Positions 26,023-33,818 of a stretch of 49,025 bases of DNA are shown here, one piece after another. The notes under the pieces were generated by a model. That model saw nothing but the letters and a program-made list of their open reading frames with translations, searched no databases and was not told the DNA's origin. Numbering within the stretch: the stretch's first letter is position 1; every line of letters starts with the position of its first letter. Position numbers and translations under genes: made by a program. The DNA is from Bacteroidota bacterium (lineage in GTDB: Bacteria; Bacteroidota; Ignavibacteria; UBA10030; BY39), in contig JASEGV010000015.1 in assembly GCA_030017895.1 (NCBI GenBank), positions 1-49,025 of the forward strand, written 5' to 3'.

Positions 26023-26535
26023 TTACTCACTGTTGTCTGTCCTTTTGCCTATTTTTATTTCGGTTGTATCGGGCGTTTCGACATGCTCAACGCCCGGTAA
26101 GGTTGCTGAGTTTGCAGGGCATGGCACTTCGACGCGCTCAGTGCCCTTCTCTCTGTCGGTTGCTGAGCTGTTAAACTGAGCTTGTCGAAGTTTTGTCGAA
26201 GCAACCATATCTTTGACTGCCAAAGCAACCGCAGCAACCGGTTTACCAAACTGAGTATAATTCCTTGACAAGAGAGGCAAATCTCTGGAGCATCCTTCTA
26301 TCAAAGCTTTTTTCTTATTGTGGTTCCATCCCTGCACTTGTTTCTCGCGATAGAATGCTTCATCTATTCTTGAATATTCTTCATAATAAACAAGTTTGAC
26401 AGGTAATCTTCTCTTAGTATAGTTCGCACCGAGAACGTTTTGATGTTCACAAAGTCTTCTCTCTAAATCTTTCGTGCTTCCAGTATAATAACTTCCATCA
26501 GCACATTCAAGTATGTACATAAACGCAGAATTCAT
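26023..26535 (-). CDS. Small GIY-YIG nuclease (YhbQ/UPF0213 type) with repeat-derived C-terminus
   Basis: Residues 1-85 form a compact GIY-YIG domain: MYILECADGSYYTGSTKDLERRLCEH, YTKRRLPVKLVYYEEY and the glutamate in EAFYREKQVQGW, the normal length of the family. The following ~85 residues (AVALAVKDMVASTKLRQAQF and beyond) do not look like a domain. They are read from palindromic repeat units on the DNA at 26071-26205. This type of solitary GIY-YIG nuclease often lies beside interspersed repeats in related genomes; that is from general experience and not tested here. It is not part of the restriction pair next door, which it precedes by 131 bases. Confidence 0.8.
   Translation of the reverse strand: MNSAFMYILECADGSYYTGSTKDLERRLCEHQNVLGANYTKRRLPVKLVYYEEYSRIDEAFYREKQVQGWNHNKKKALIEGCSRDLPLLSRNYTQFGKPVAAVALAVKDMVASTKLRQAQFNSSATDREKGTERVEVPCPANSATLPGVEHVETPDTTEIKIGKRTDNSE
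26071..26205. repeat. Cluster of TCGACAAGCTCA-type palindromic repeats
   Basis: Three related units overlap the 3' part of the GIY-YIG gene. GGGCGTT (26071-26077) pairs with AACGCCC (26089-26095) around TCGACATGCTC. GGCACT (26123-26128) pairs with AGTGCC (26140-26145) around TCGACGCGCTC. A third, inverted unit contains TGAGCTTGTCGAAG with a following TTGTCGAAGC. They look like REP-type dispersed elements. Confidence 0.65.
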
Positions 26536-26692
26536 AATGAATTAGTATTCTTTATTCCCTGAATAAATATATTATTTAATAGTTTTAAATTCAAATTATT
26601 GCTTCTCTCATCGGCTTTTGCTAAATTTGAAGCGTTAATCGTTTATCGTGAATCATAAATCTTAAATCATAAATCTTATCAAGGAGTTTGTT

Positions 26693-28879
26693 ATCAACAA
26701 AAATATTATCACTCGAATATTTATAGTTCTTGTCTTGCTTTCGCAAGTAACCTTCGGTCAAGAAAAAGGTAAAGAACTCACGCTTGAAGACATATTCAAC
26801 TCCACTAAATTTGCTCAGAAATCTCTTCGTAGTATCACATGGATGCAAGATGGTAAAGCATTTCTTTTCTTACAGACCGATACAGCAAAAAAACAAACAG
26901 ACATTTGGAAATATGATGTAGCTACCGGTCAACGATCGCTTTTTGTTGATGCATCTAAATTAATTCTGAATGATTCCGATAAAGCATTCAAAATTTCTAA
27001 CTACATTTTATCACCCGACGTTAAGAAGATACTATTTACCGGCGTAGTTCCAGCGCGTGCAATGAAATCGGGGGGTAACTTCTACTTTTATGACTTACAA
27101 GCCGAAATATTTCAACAGCTTACAGATACACGAACCGAGCAAATGAATGTAAAATTTTCTCCGGATGGAAAGAAGGTTGGCTTCGTTCGCGATAATAATA
27201 TTTTTATTATCGACATTGGGACGAAAGTCGAAACACAGCTTACATTCGACGGCGAAAAGCATATAATGAACGGCCGCTTCGACTGGGTATATGAGGAAGA
27301 GTGGAGTATAATCGACGGCTGGCTGTGGTCGCCTGATAGCAAGAACATCGCCTTTTGGCAGCTTGATGAGAGGAGAGTGCCTGCATACCAACTCACCGAC
27401 TTCAATCCGCAGCATCCAAAAATCGAAACAATGCGCTACCCAAAAGCCGGCGACCCGAATTCCATTGTGAAAATTGGTGTAGTTTCAGTCGAATCTAAAA
27501 CTACAAAGTGGATGGACATCGGTGACGATGACGATATTTATATTCCAAGAATTTATTGGACTGCAAAACCGGGTAAACTTGCAATTTTCCGTGTGAACCG
27601 GCTGCAAAATAAATTAGATGTATTAGAAGCCGACATTAAGACCGGGTCAAGTTCGATAATCTTAACCGATGAATCAAAAACGTGGTTAGATGTCGAGCAA
27701 TCGAATTATATATTCCTTAAAGACGGTCGATTATTGTGGGCATCAGAAAAAAATGGTTATCAGCATATTTATATAACCACTTTTGATAAACAAACCAAGC
27801 AGATTACAAAAGGAAGCTGGGAAGTAGATAAGATTTTAAAAGTTGATGAAGCCAAAAGTGTGGTCTATTTTACTGCTACGGAAAAATCCCCACTCGAACG
27901 CCATCTATACAAAATAAAATTAGATGGAACCGGCTTCAAACGTATCTCCACCGAAGATGGAACCCACAGTATAAATTTCTCGCCTGACTATTCGGTGTAC
28001 ATTGATACTTATTCCGATGCTTACACACTGCCCAAAATTCGTCTTCATAAAAACGATGGAAAGTTAATCAGAATAATCGAGGAGAATATTGTTACTGCTT
28101 TCGATGAATACAAATTAAGCAGGAGGGAGTTTTTTGATTTCAGAACTTCCGACGGCATTTCATTAAACGGCTGGATGATGAAACCGGTTGATTTCGACCC
28201 AACAAAAAAATATCCAGTTTTAATGTACGTTTATGGTGGACCTGGTTCACAAACAGTTACCAACAGTTGGGATAGAAACAATTTGTGGTACACACTTTTA
28301 ACTCAAAAGGGTTACATCATTGTTAGTATCGATGGCAGAGGTACAGGCGCTCGTGGTACTGAGTTTAAAGAAATGGTTTATAAAAATTTAGGAAAGTGGG
28401 AAACGCACGACCAAATCGAGGGCGCGAAATATTTGGCATCACTTCCATTTGTGGATGCGTCACGCATCGGGATTTGGGGATGGAGTTACGGAGGTTATAT
28501 GGCGGCAATGAGTATTTTGCTTGGTAACGAAGTTTTCAAAACTGCGGTTGCAGTCGCTTCAGTAACCGATTGGAAATTTTACGATACGATTTACACCGAA
28601 CGTTATATGCAGACTCCGCAGCTTAATCCCGAAGGATACAAACGGGGTTCAACACTCACGTATGCGGATCAATTAAAAGGAAACCTCTTGTTAATTCACG
28701 GCACTTCCGACGATAACGTCCACTGGCAAAACACAATAACTTTGGTCAATGAATTGCAAAAGAAGAATAAACAATTCCAAACTGCATTTTATCCGGGTGG
28801 AACTCACGGCGTAGCAGGGGGAATTGGACGGCTTCAATTATACACGATAATTACAAATTATATTTTGGAAAAACTTTAA
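26693..28879 (+). CDS. Secreted S9B dipeptidyl-peptidase IV-like serine peptidase, apparent ATC start
   Basis: Exported prolyl-oligopeptidase-family enzyme. An N-terminal beta-propeller (ITWMQDGKAFLFLQ, VKFSPDGKKVGFVRDNN, WSPDSKNIAFWQLDE) is followed by an alpha/beta-hydrolase domain with the nucleophile GWSYGGYMAA, the aspartate in HGTSDDNVH and the histidine in GGTHGV. The DPP4 double-glutamate motif appears as DWVYEEEWSI. The first ordinary start in frame (TTG 26735) lies inside the signal peptide. Upstream in-frame sequence NKNIITRIFIVLVLL completes a normal signal peptide and leads to an ATC at 26693, six bases after AAGGAG (26681-26686). An ATG-to-ATC change or non-AUG initiation is implied. 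Confidence 0.9.
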   Translation: MNKNIITRIFIVLVLLSQVTFGQEKGKELTLEDIFNSTKFAQKSLRSITWMQDGKAFLFLQTDTAKKQTDIWKYDVATGQRSLFVDASKLILNDSDKAFKISNYILSPDVKKILFTGVVPARAMKSGGNFYFYDLQAEIFQQLTDTRTEQMNVKFSPDGKKVGFVRDNNIFIIDIGTKVETQLTFDGEKHIMNGRFDWVYEEEWSIIDGWLWSPDSKNIAFWQLDERRVPAYQLTDFNPQHPKIETMRYPKAGDPNSIVKIGVVSVESKTTKWMDIGDDDDIYIPRIYWTAKPGKLAIFRVNRLQNKLDVLEADIKTGSSSIILTDESKTWLDVEQSNYIFLKDGRLLWASEKNGYQHIYITTFDKQTKQITKGSWEVDKILKVDEAKSVVYFTATEKSPLERHLYKIKLDGTGFKRISTEDGTHSINFSPDYSVYIDTYSDAYTLPKIRLHKNDGKLIRIIEENIVTAFDEYKLSRREFFDFRTSDGISLNGWMMKPVDFDPTKKYPVLMYVYGGPGSQTVTNSWDRNNLWYTLLTQKGYIIVSIDGRGTGARGTEFKEMVYKNLGKWETHDQIEGAKYLASLPFVDASRIGIWGWSYGGYMAAMSILLGNEVFKTAVAVASVTDWKFYDTIYTERYMQTPQLNPEGYKRGSTLTYADQLKGNLLLIHGTSDDNVHWQNTITLVNELQKKNKQFQTAFYPGGTHGVAGGIGRLQLYTIITNYILEKL

Positions 28880-28881
28880 TT

Positions 28882-30240
28882 ATGATAGTTATGAAATTTG
28901 GCGGTACTTCTGTTGAAGATGGCGCAGCAATTCGCCGCTTGATCGAAATAGTAAAACGAGAGCTTCCGAAACAAATCATAGTCGTTGTTTCGGCTTGTTC
29001 GGGTGTTACGAATGAATTGATTCGATGCGCCCACACAGTTAAAAATGGCTCAGAATCAGATGCGATGGATATTCTGGATACATTGCACAAACGGCACACT
29101 CAAATAATCGGGGAATTAATAAAAGGAAATCGACTCGCCACTCTGACAAAACAGATAGATGAATATTTCAGTGAAATAAAAAACATAGTAAGGGGTGTAA
29201 ACCTCCTCGGCGAATTGACTCCACGAACTCTCGACCTTCTCACGAGCTACGGTGAACGTCTTTCGTCATTGATTATCCACTCGGCTTTAGAAGAATCTGG
29301 AATATCTTCTAACTTATTCGACGCACGAAAGGTAATGATCACCGACTCATCTTTCGGTTCAGCAAAACCTTTGTTTGATAAGATAGAAGAACGGATTAAA
29401 ATATATCTCATTCCGGTTTTAAAAAAAAATCATGTTGTTATTACACAAGGTTTCATAGGTGCAACGGAGGAGGGAATTACGACAACAATCGGGCGTGGTG
29501 GTTCAGATTACAGCGCCTCAATATTCGGGTCAATCTTATCGGCAGAAACCATACAAATTTGGACTGACGTTGACGGAATGATGAGCGCCGACCCGCGCAT
29601 AGTTTCGGAATCGAAATTAATCACCACTTTAAGTTTTAATGAAGCTTCAGAGCTTGCTTATTTTGGCGCTAAGGTACTCCATCCAAACACAATTTTACCG
29701 GCTGTCCAAAAAAATATTCCAGTGAAAATTCTGAACTCCCGTCGGCCAGAGATACAAGGGACGTTAATTCTACAGTCAACCGAATCTGAAAATAAATCCG
29801 TTGTTAAATCCATCGCATCAAAGAAGGGAATTATAGTTATCAATGTAGCCTCTTCGAGGATGTTTCTGGCGCACGGTTTTCTCGCAAAGTTGTTTTCTAT
29901 TTTCGCCGACCATCAAAAAAGCGTAGATGTGGTATCAACCTCCGAGGTGAGTGTCTCTTTAACCATCGATAATGATAAAGACCTTGACCAAATCAGAAAA
30001 GACTTGGAGGATATCGGTGAAATAAGAATCGAGAGAAAAAAGGGAATTGTTTGTATTGTCGGTGAAGGGATGAAGAAAACACCCGGAATCGCTGCAAAAG
30101 CTTTTAATGCTCTCGCAAAAGCAGATATAAATATCGAAATGATTTCGGAAGGTGCCTCCGAAATTAATCTAACTCTCGTCGTTGATGAAGAAGATGTAGA
30201 TAAGGTGGTTCGCGTTTTACATAATGAATATTTTAGTTAA
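28882..30240 (+). CDS. lysC: Aspartate kinase
   Basis: First step of the aspartate pathway to lysine, threonine and methionine, phosphorylating L-aspartate. It is 452 residues and monofunctional. The N-terminal kinase signature is VMKFGGTSVEDG. The nucleotide-binding part includes TTIGRGGSDYSASIFG and the substrate segment WTDVDGMMSADPR. Two C-terminal ACT regulatory domains (about 300-450; VEGEGMKKTPGIAAK-like sequence here GEGMKKTPGIAAKAF) allow feedback control by amino acids. The length fits the AK III type. It starts two bases after the peptidase gene and is followed 18 bases later by lysA, forming a lysine-synthesis pair. Confidence 0.95.
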   Translation: MIVMKFGGTSVEDGAAIRRLIEIVKRELPKQIIVVVSACSGVTNELIRCAHTVKNGSESDAMDILDTLHKRHTQIIGELIKGNRLATLTKQIDEYFSEIKNIVRGVNLLGELTPRTLDLLTSYGERLSSLIIHSALEESGISSNLFDARKVMITDSSFGSAKPLFDKIEERIKIYLIPVLKKNHVVITQGFIGATEEGITTTIGRGGSDYSASIFGSILSAETIQIWTDVDGMMSADPRIVSESKLITTLSFNEASELAYFGAKVLHPNTILPAVQKNIPVKILNSRRPEIQGTLILQSTESENKSVVKSIASKKGIIVINVASSRMFLAHGFLAKLFSIFADHQKSVDVVSTSEVSVSLTIDNDKDLDQIRKDLEDIGEIRIERKKGIVCIVGEGMKKTPGIAAKAFNALAKADINIEMISEGASEINLTLVVDEEDVDKVVRVLHNEYFS

Positions 30241-30258
30241 ATTAACATAACAAAAACA

Positions 30259-31527
30259 TTGTACGAATTCAAATATAAAAATAATGAACTATGGTGCGAC
30301 GATATATCATTGATTGAAGTTGCTGAAAAATTCGGAACGCCTCTTTATGTTTACAGTAAGAGATCTATAATAGATCATTGCCGCGAAATCGAAAAAGTAT
30401 TCGGTGAAGTTGATCATCTTTCGTGTTATTCAGTAAAAGCAAATTCAAATCTAAATATTTTAGAAATCATAGCGGCGGAGGGAATAGGGGCAGATGCCGG
30501 TTCAATTGGTGAGTTGTATGTCGCATTAAAAGCCGGATTTCCACACGATAAAATTACATTTAGCGGAGTCGGCAAGCGTGATGATGAAATAGAATTTGCA
30601 CTTCAAAACGATATTTCATTATTTATCGTAGAATCAGAAGAAGAACTTTACATCATAAATACTATTGCTGCAAAGTTAAGTAAGCTGGCTCGCATTCAGA
30701 TACGTATAAATTTTGATATATCAGCATCCACACATCCATATATTTCGACGGGTGAAAAACATAATAAGTTTGGGATTGATCAAATGTATGCGGAAGAAAT
30801 ATTTCAGAAAGCAATGGAATTGAAAAATATAGAAGTTTTAGGAATTCATACGCATATCGGATCACAAATAACAAACCCGGATATTTTCATTGAATCAGCC
30901 AAAGCTGTTGTAGATTTAATTAAAGTTTTACGAAACAAAAGTATTCCAGTACAACAACTGAATTTTGGTGGTGGGTTCGGTGTACAATATCACGATTTCG
31001 TTAAGCACAAATTGTTACCGACCGACGATGAACAGATAGATTCAAAACTTACTACTGTAAAATTACTTGAATCCGCACTACCCGTGCTTAAGGAATCGAA
31101 GACAAAAATATTTATCCAACCCGGTCGGTCAATTATTGCACACTCAGGAGTTCTGCTCACAAAAGTATTATACAGGAAAACAACATCCGAAAAAACATTC
31201 ATCATAGTTGATGCCGGAATGAACGATTTAATCCGTCCAAGTTTATACAAATCGTATCATCAAATTTCACCTATCACAATTAAAAATTCAGAATATGAAA
31301 TTGTTGATGTAGTAGGACCTTTATGTGAGAGTGGCGATTATTTTGCATTAAACCGCCATTTGACTTTTGTAGAAAGAGGCGATTATCTCTCAATATTCTG
31401 CACAGGCGCTTATGGATACGTTCTTTCATCAAATTATAACGGTAGAATGAAACCTGCAGAAGTAATAGTCGATGGTGATAAATACTCCTTAATTAGGAAT
31501 CGTCAGTCGTTTAAAGACATTGAATGA
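30259..31527 (+). CDS. lysA: Diaminopimelate decarboxylase
   Basis: PLP enzyme converting meso-diaminopimelate to lysine, 422 residues, fold-type III. The PLP lysine lies in CYSVKANSNLNIL. HTHIGSQITNP and LNFGGGFGVQY form the phosphate-binding glycine region, and GPLCESGDYFA carries the catalytic cysteine from the partner subunit. The start is TTG at 30259. It overlaps the next gene by ATGA at 31524. Related carboxynorspermidine decarboxylases are less similar at the CESGD site, so the lysine assignment is favoured, supported by the neighbouring lysC. Confidence 0.94.
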   Translation: MYEFKYKNNELWCDDISLIEVAEKFGTPLYVYSKRSIIDHCREIEKVFGEVDHLSCYSVKANSNLNILEIIAAEGIGADAGSIGELYVALKAGFPHDKITFSGVGKRDDEIEFALQNDISLFIVESEEELYIINTIAAKLSKLARIQIRINFDISASTHPYISTGEKHNKFGIDQMYAEEIFQKAMELKNIEVLGIHTHIGSQITNPDIFIESAKAVVDLIKVLRNKSIPVQQLNFGGGFGVQYHDFVKHKLLPTDDEQIDSKLTTVKLLESALPVLKESKTKIFIQPGRSIIAHSGVLLTKVLYRKTTSEKTFIIVDAGMNDLIRPSLYKSYHQISPITIKNSEYEIVDVVGPLCESGDYFALNRHLTFVERGDYLSIFCTGAYGYVLSSNYNGRMKPAEVIVDGDKYSLIRNRQSFKDIE

Positions 31528-32774
31528 AGCTCACATCTGAAAATAGTTGGTTGCTTGTAATTTTATTGGCAGCACTAATTTTAAGATTGCTCTTTGCTTT
31601 TAACACACCGAACTGGCAGGCACCTGATGAGTATCCGCACTACTTTGTGATTAAACATTTAGCTGTAACGGGTGAATACCCAATCAGTAATCCGAAGTTT
31701 CCTTATTACGAAGCATATCAACCACCCTTATATTATTTTATAGGGGCTGGTATTTATTTACTCGTTAAGCATTTGGATTCTCCATCACCTGATTTGTTTC
31801 AGGAATTCGATCCCGACACACTTACCACTCCCAAGAATCCAGTACTGATTATCCTGCGATTATTTTCTGTTCTACTTGGGATGCTTACAATACTCATCAT
31901 TTATAAAACAGCTTTTCTGGTTTTCAATATTGAAACAAAATCTGCTTTACTTGTATTAGCTATGGTTAGTACCCTGCCAACATTTATAGTAAATAATGCT
32001 TCGGTTACAAACGATGCGTTGGCAAATTTAGTTGGTGCTATCATTATTTGGCAAATCTTTTTACCTGAAACATCTAAAAGAAATATTTTAATTGGCGTCT
32101 TACTTGGGTTAGGGATACTAACAAAAGCAAACCTGTATCCTCTTTCATTACTAATTGTATTTTCGGTTTTGATTCAAAAACGAAATATGATGGAAACTAT
32201 TAAAAGTGTTTACCCGATTTTCTTGATTGCATCAGCACTCTCATTATGGTTTTTCATTTGGAATTATACAAGATATGGAAGTATCATTGCGATATCTCCG
32301 GGTGTCTCTAAAATTTTATCAATCGATGAAATAACGCTTGTCGATTTATGGCAAACAGTTAGAAATATTAATTGGAGTTTTTGGGCGGCGGCAGGACGTA
32401 TTTATCAAATCAATCTATCGCCTGTATTCTACTTATTAATATTTTTACCCGTTACGTTGGTTGCTTTATTAGGTGTGATAAAAACTTTACTGATTCGTAC
32501 ATACACGACTATCTCTTCAAATAATTTTAACATTATCTTTTTTGCAGGGACATTAATGATGTTATCCTCTTCGTATTTTTCCTTAATGTCAGTCGAGCAC
32601 AGCAGTTGGGGAAAATATGTCTATCCCTCATTATCTTTCTTTATAATTTTGCTAATTTATGGCGTGTATCAAATCGTGGGTAGAACAAAATCACTAATAA
32701 TATTCAGCTCGCTTGCAGGAATTCAAATTATTATATCGTTCTATCTACTGTATCAGTTGATTCAATTCAGTTGA
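31524..32774 (+). CDS. Polytopic GT-C-type glycosyltransferase-like membrane protein
   Basis: 416-residue inner-membrane protein with about ten hydrophobic helices. The first helix is followed by NWQAPDEYPHYFVIKH, the acidic Asp-Glu loop typical of GT-C glycosyltransferases (ArnT/PMT-like and DUF2142 groups) that use polyprenyl-phosphate sugars. QPPLYYFIGAGIYLLV and NNASVTNDALANLVG are further family-like segments. Substrate unknown; surface polysaccharide or protein glycosylation is the usual role. It overlaps lysA by four bases, which may reflect transcription more than shared function, and its 3' end overlaps the convergent lipoprotein gene by 13 bases. Confidence 0.75.
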   Translation: MKLTSENSWLLVILLAALILRLLFAFNTPNWQAPDEYPHYFVIKHLAVTGEYPISNPKFPYYEAYQPPLYYFIGAGIYLLVKHLDSPSPDLFQEFDPDTLTTPKNPVLIILRLFSVLLGMLTILIIYKTAFLVFNIETKSALLVLAMVSTLPTFIVNNASVTNDALANLVGAIIIWQIFLPETSKRNILIGVLLGLGILTKANLYPLSLLIVFSVLIQKRNMMETIKSVYPIFLIASALSLWFFIWNYTRYGSIIAISPGVSKILSIDEITLVDLWQTVRNINWSFWAAAGRIYQINLSPVFYLLIFLPVTLVALLGVIKTLLIRTYTTISSNNFNIIFFAGTLMMLSSSYFSLMSVEHSSWGKYVYPSLSFFIILLIYGVYQIVGRTKSLIIFSSLAGIQIIISFYLLYQLIQFS

Positions 32775-33166
32775 GCTCCCTTTGAAATCCATCTTCTCAA
32801 ACCATTGATTTGATTTTGATTAAGTGGGGGACGATCGGGCGGCATACGAGCTCCCAATTTTCCTTCTACCCGTAAAATCAACGGACTTGCATCCGGATTG
32901 CCCCTGTAAATTACTGGTGTCGATGCACCAGTCATAAAATTATCATAATCGTCTAAACTAAAACCACGGGTCTCCTTTGTATCAGCTCCGTGGCATCCAA
33001 CAAAAGCACAGCTGCAATCGAATAGTGGTTGAACATGAATCAAGTATCGAACTGTTGCTGTATCGGGAAAGACGATATTACAGTCATCCGTTGTTTCGTC
33101 TTTACAAGAAGAAAAAATGACAATAGCAGATAGAATTATGATTAAGAAAGTTACTAATTTATTCAT
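32762..33166 (-). CDS. Lipoprotein with cytochrome-type domain
   Basis: 134-residue exported lipoprotein. The signal peptide ends in a lipobox (VIFSSC), so it is lipid-anchored. The mature part resembles the small domain of planctomycete-type cytochrome c proteins: IHVQPLFDCSCAFVGCHG, then FSLDDYDNFMTGA, GNPDASPLILRVEGK, MPPDRPPLNQNQINGLRRWI. The heme-binding motif is atypical: the spacing before the final CH is C-x4-CH (CAFVGCH) instead of C-x2-CH. The distal methionine of MPP is present. Heme attachment is plausible but unproven. It stands alone, convergent with the GT-C gene. Confidence 0.75.
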   Translation of the reverse strand: MNKLVTFLIIILSAIVIFSSCKDETTDDCNIVFPDTATVRYLIHVQPLFDCSCAFVGCHGADTKETRGFSLDDYDNFMTGASTPVIYRGNPDASPLILRVEGKLGARMPPDRPPLNQNQINGLRRWISKGAQLN

Positions 33167-33265
33167 TTATTGTTAAATAATTTTTGTTTGTATGAATTTA
33201 ACCAAATTGACTTTAAAACACAATCTTTGTATATTGGCAGTGCCAAAATTCGAGAAATTATAATT

Positions 33266-33338
33266 GGGGCCGTAGCTCAGCTGGGAGAGCGCCTGAATGG
33301 CATTCAGGAGGTCGTGAGTTCGATCCTCATCGGCTCCA
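33266..33338 (+). tRNA. tRNA-Ala (anticodon GGC)
   Basis: Full cloverleaf: acceptor GGGGCCG pairs with CGGCTCC (one G-T wobble). The D arm is GCTC...GAGC, the anticodon stem CCTGA/TCAGG with loop ATGGCAT (anticodon GGC, decoding GCC/GCU), and the T arm GTGAG-TTCGATC-CTCAT. The discriminator base is A at 33338. CCA is not encoded. Confidence 0.96.
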
Positions 33339-33342
33339 CTTC

Positions 33343-33393
33343 GAATTCGACACAACTTAACGGTTTATTTTCGTTAAATTGTATGTCGAATTC
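33343..33393 (+). repeat. Long hairpin just downstream of tRNA-Ala
   Basis: GAATTCGACA-CAACTTAACG (33343-33362) pairs with CGTTAAATTG-TA-TGTCGAATTC (33372-33393), leaving a 9-base loop and a two-base bulge. A second perfect hairpin, CCCGTC-GAA-GACGGG, follows at 33399-33413. Neither has a T-tract, so they are not simple terminators. They may guide tRNA 3' processing or be a remnant of a mobile repeat. Confidence 0.7.
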
Positions 33394-33425
33394 AGAATCC
33401 CGTCGAAGACGGGAGAAGAATTAAC

Positions 33426-33462
33426 AAAAGGACTAACTTGATTTATCTTGTTAGTCCTTTTT
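33426..33462 (+). terminator. Rho-independent terminator after tRNA-Ala
   Basis: AAAAGGACTAAC (33426-33437) pairs perfectly with GTTAGTCCTTTT, and the stem runs into a T-tract ending at 33462. It ends the tRNA transcript. Confidence 0.88.
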
Positions 33463-33486
33463 AGTTTGAGGAATGAGATCGAAGAG

Positions 33487-33603
33487 ATGGCATTTTACGT
33501 TTACATACTACAGAGTGAAAAAGACGGGACGTTATATACGGGTCAAACTTTGAATCTGAGAGAAAGATTGCACCTCCATAATTCCGGTAGAATAAAAGCT
33601 TGA
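33487..33603 (+). pseudogene. Remnant of a small GIY-YIG nuclease gene
   Basis: 38 codons from ATG 33487 to TGA 33601 encode MAFYVYILQSEKDGTLYTGQ followed by LNLRERLHLHNSGRIKA. This is the N-terminal half of a solitary GIY-YIG nuclease (VYILQS, YTGQT, LRERL), distinct from the one at 26023. The expected second half is missing: after the stop the frame meets another stop at 33616 and no longer resembles the family. The rest of the gap (33604-33818) is AT-rich with no other recognisable feature. Confidence 0.65.
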
Positions 33604-33818
33604 TGGGATAATGGATAAGCAGTAAAATACTTGTTCACCAGTGTTCTGTCTAAAATTCAAAAAAATAAAAAACCAGAACGACATAAGTCAATTATGCCCC
33701 AAAATTAAAATTCCCTCACGAACAACCCCAATTAAGATATTATAAATTGTTTTGTAAATATTATCTTGTAATTTTCTTGCATATTTAAGTTTCATCTGAT
33801 ATATTTATACAATTGATT

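Noticed and set aside
26055-26249. Alternative minus-strand frame through the palindromic repeats (RALSASK, RALSMSKRP)
   Set aside because: This is the usual translation of TCGACAAGCTCA repeats in another frame, not a protein.
33170-33424. 84-codon plus-strand open frame spanning the tRNA-Ala region
   Set aside because: It overlaps a clear tRNA and two hairpins, has no ribosome binding site and no family resemblance.
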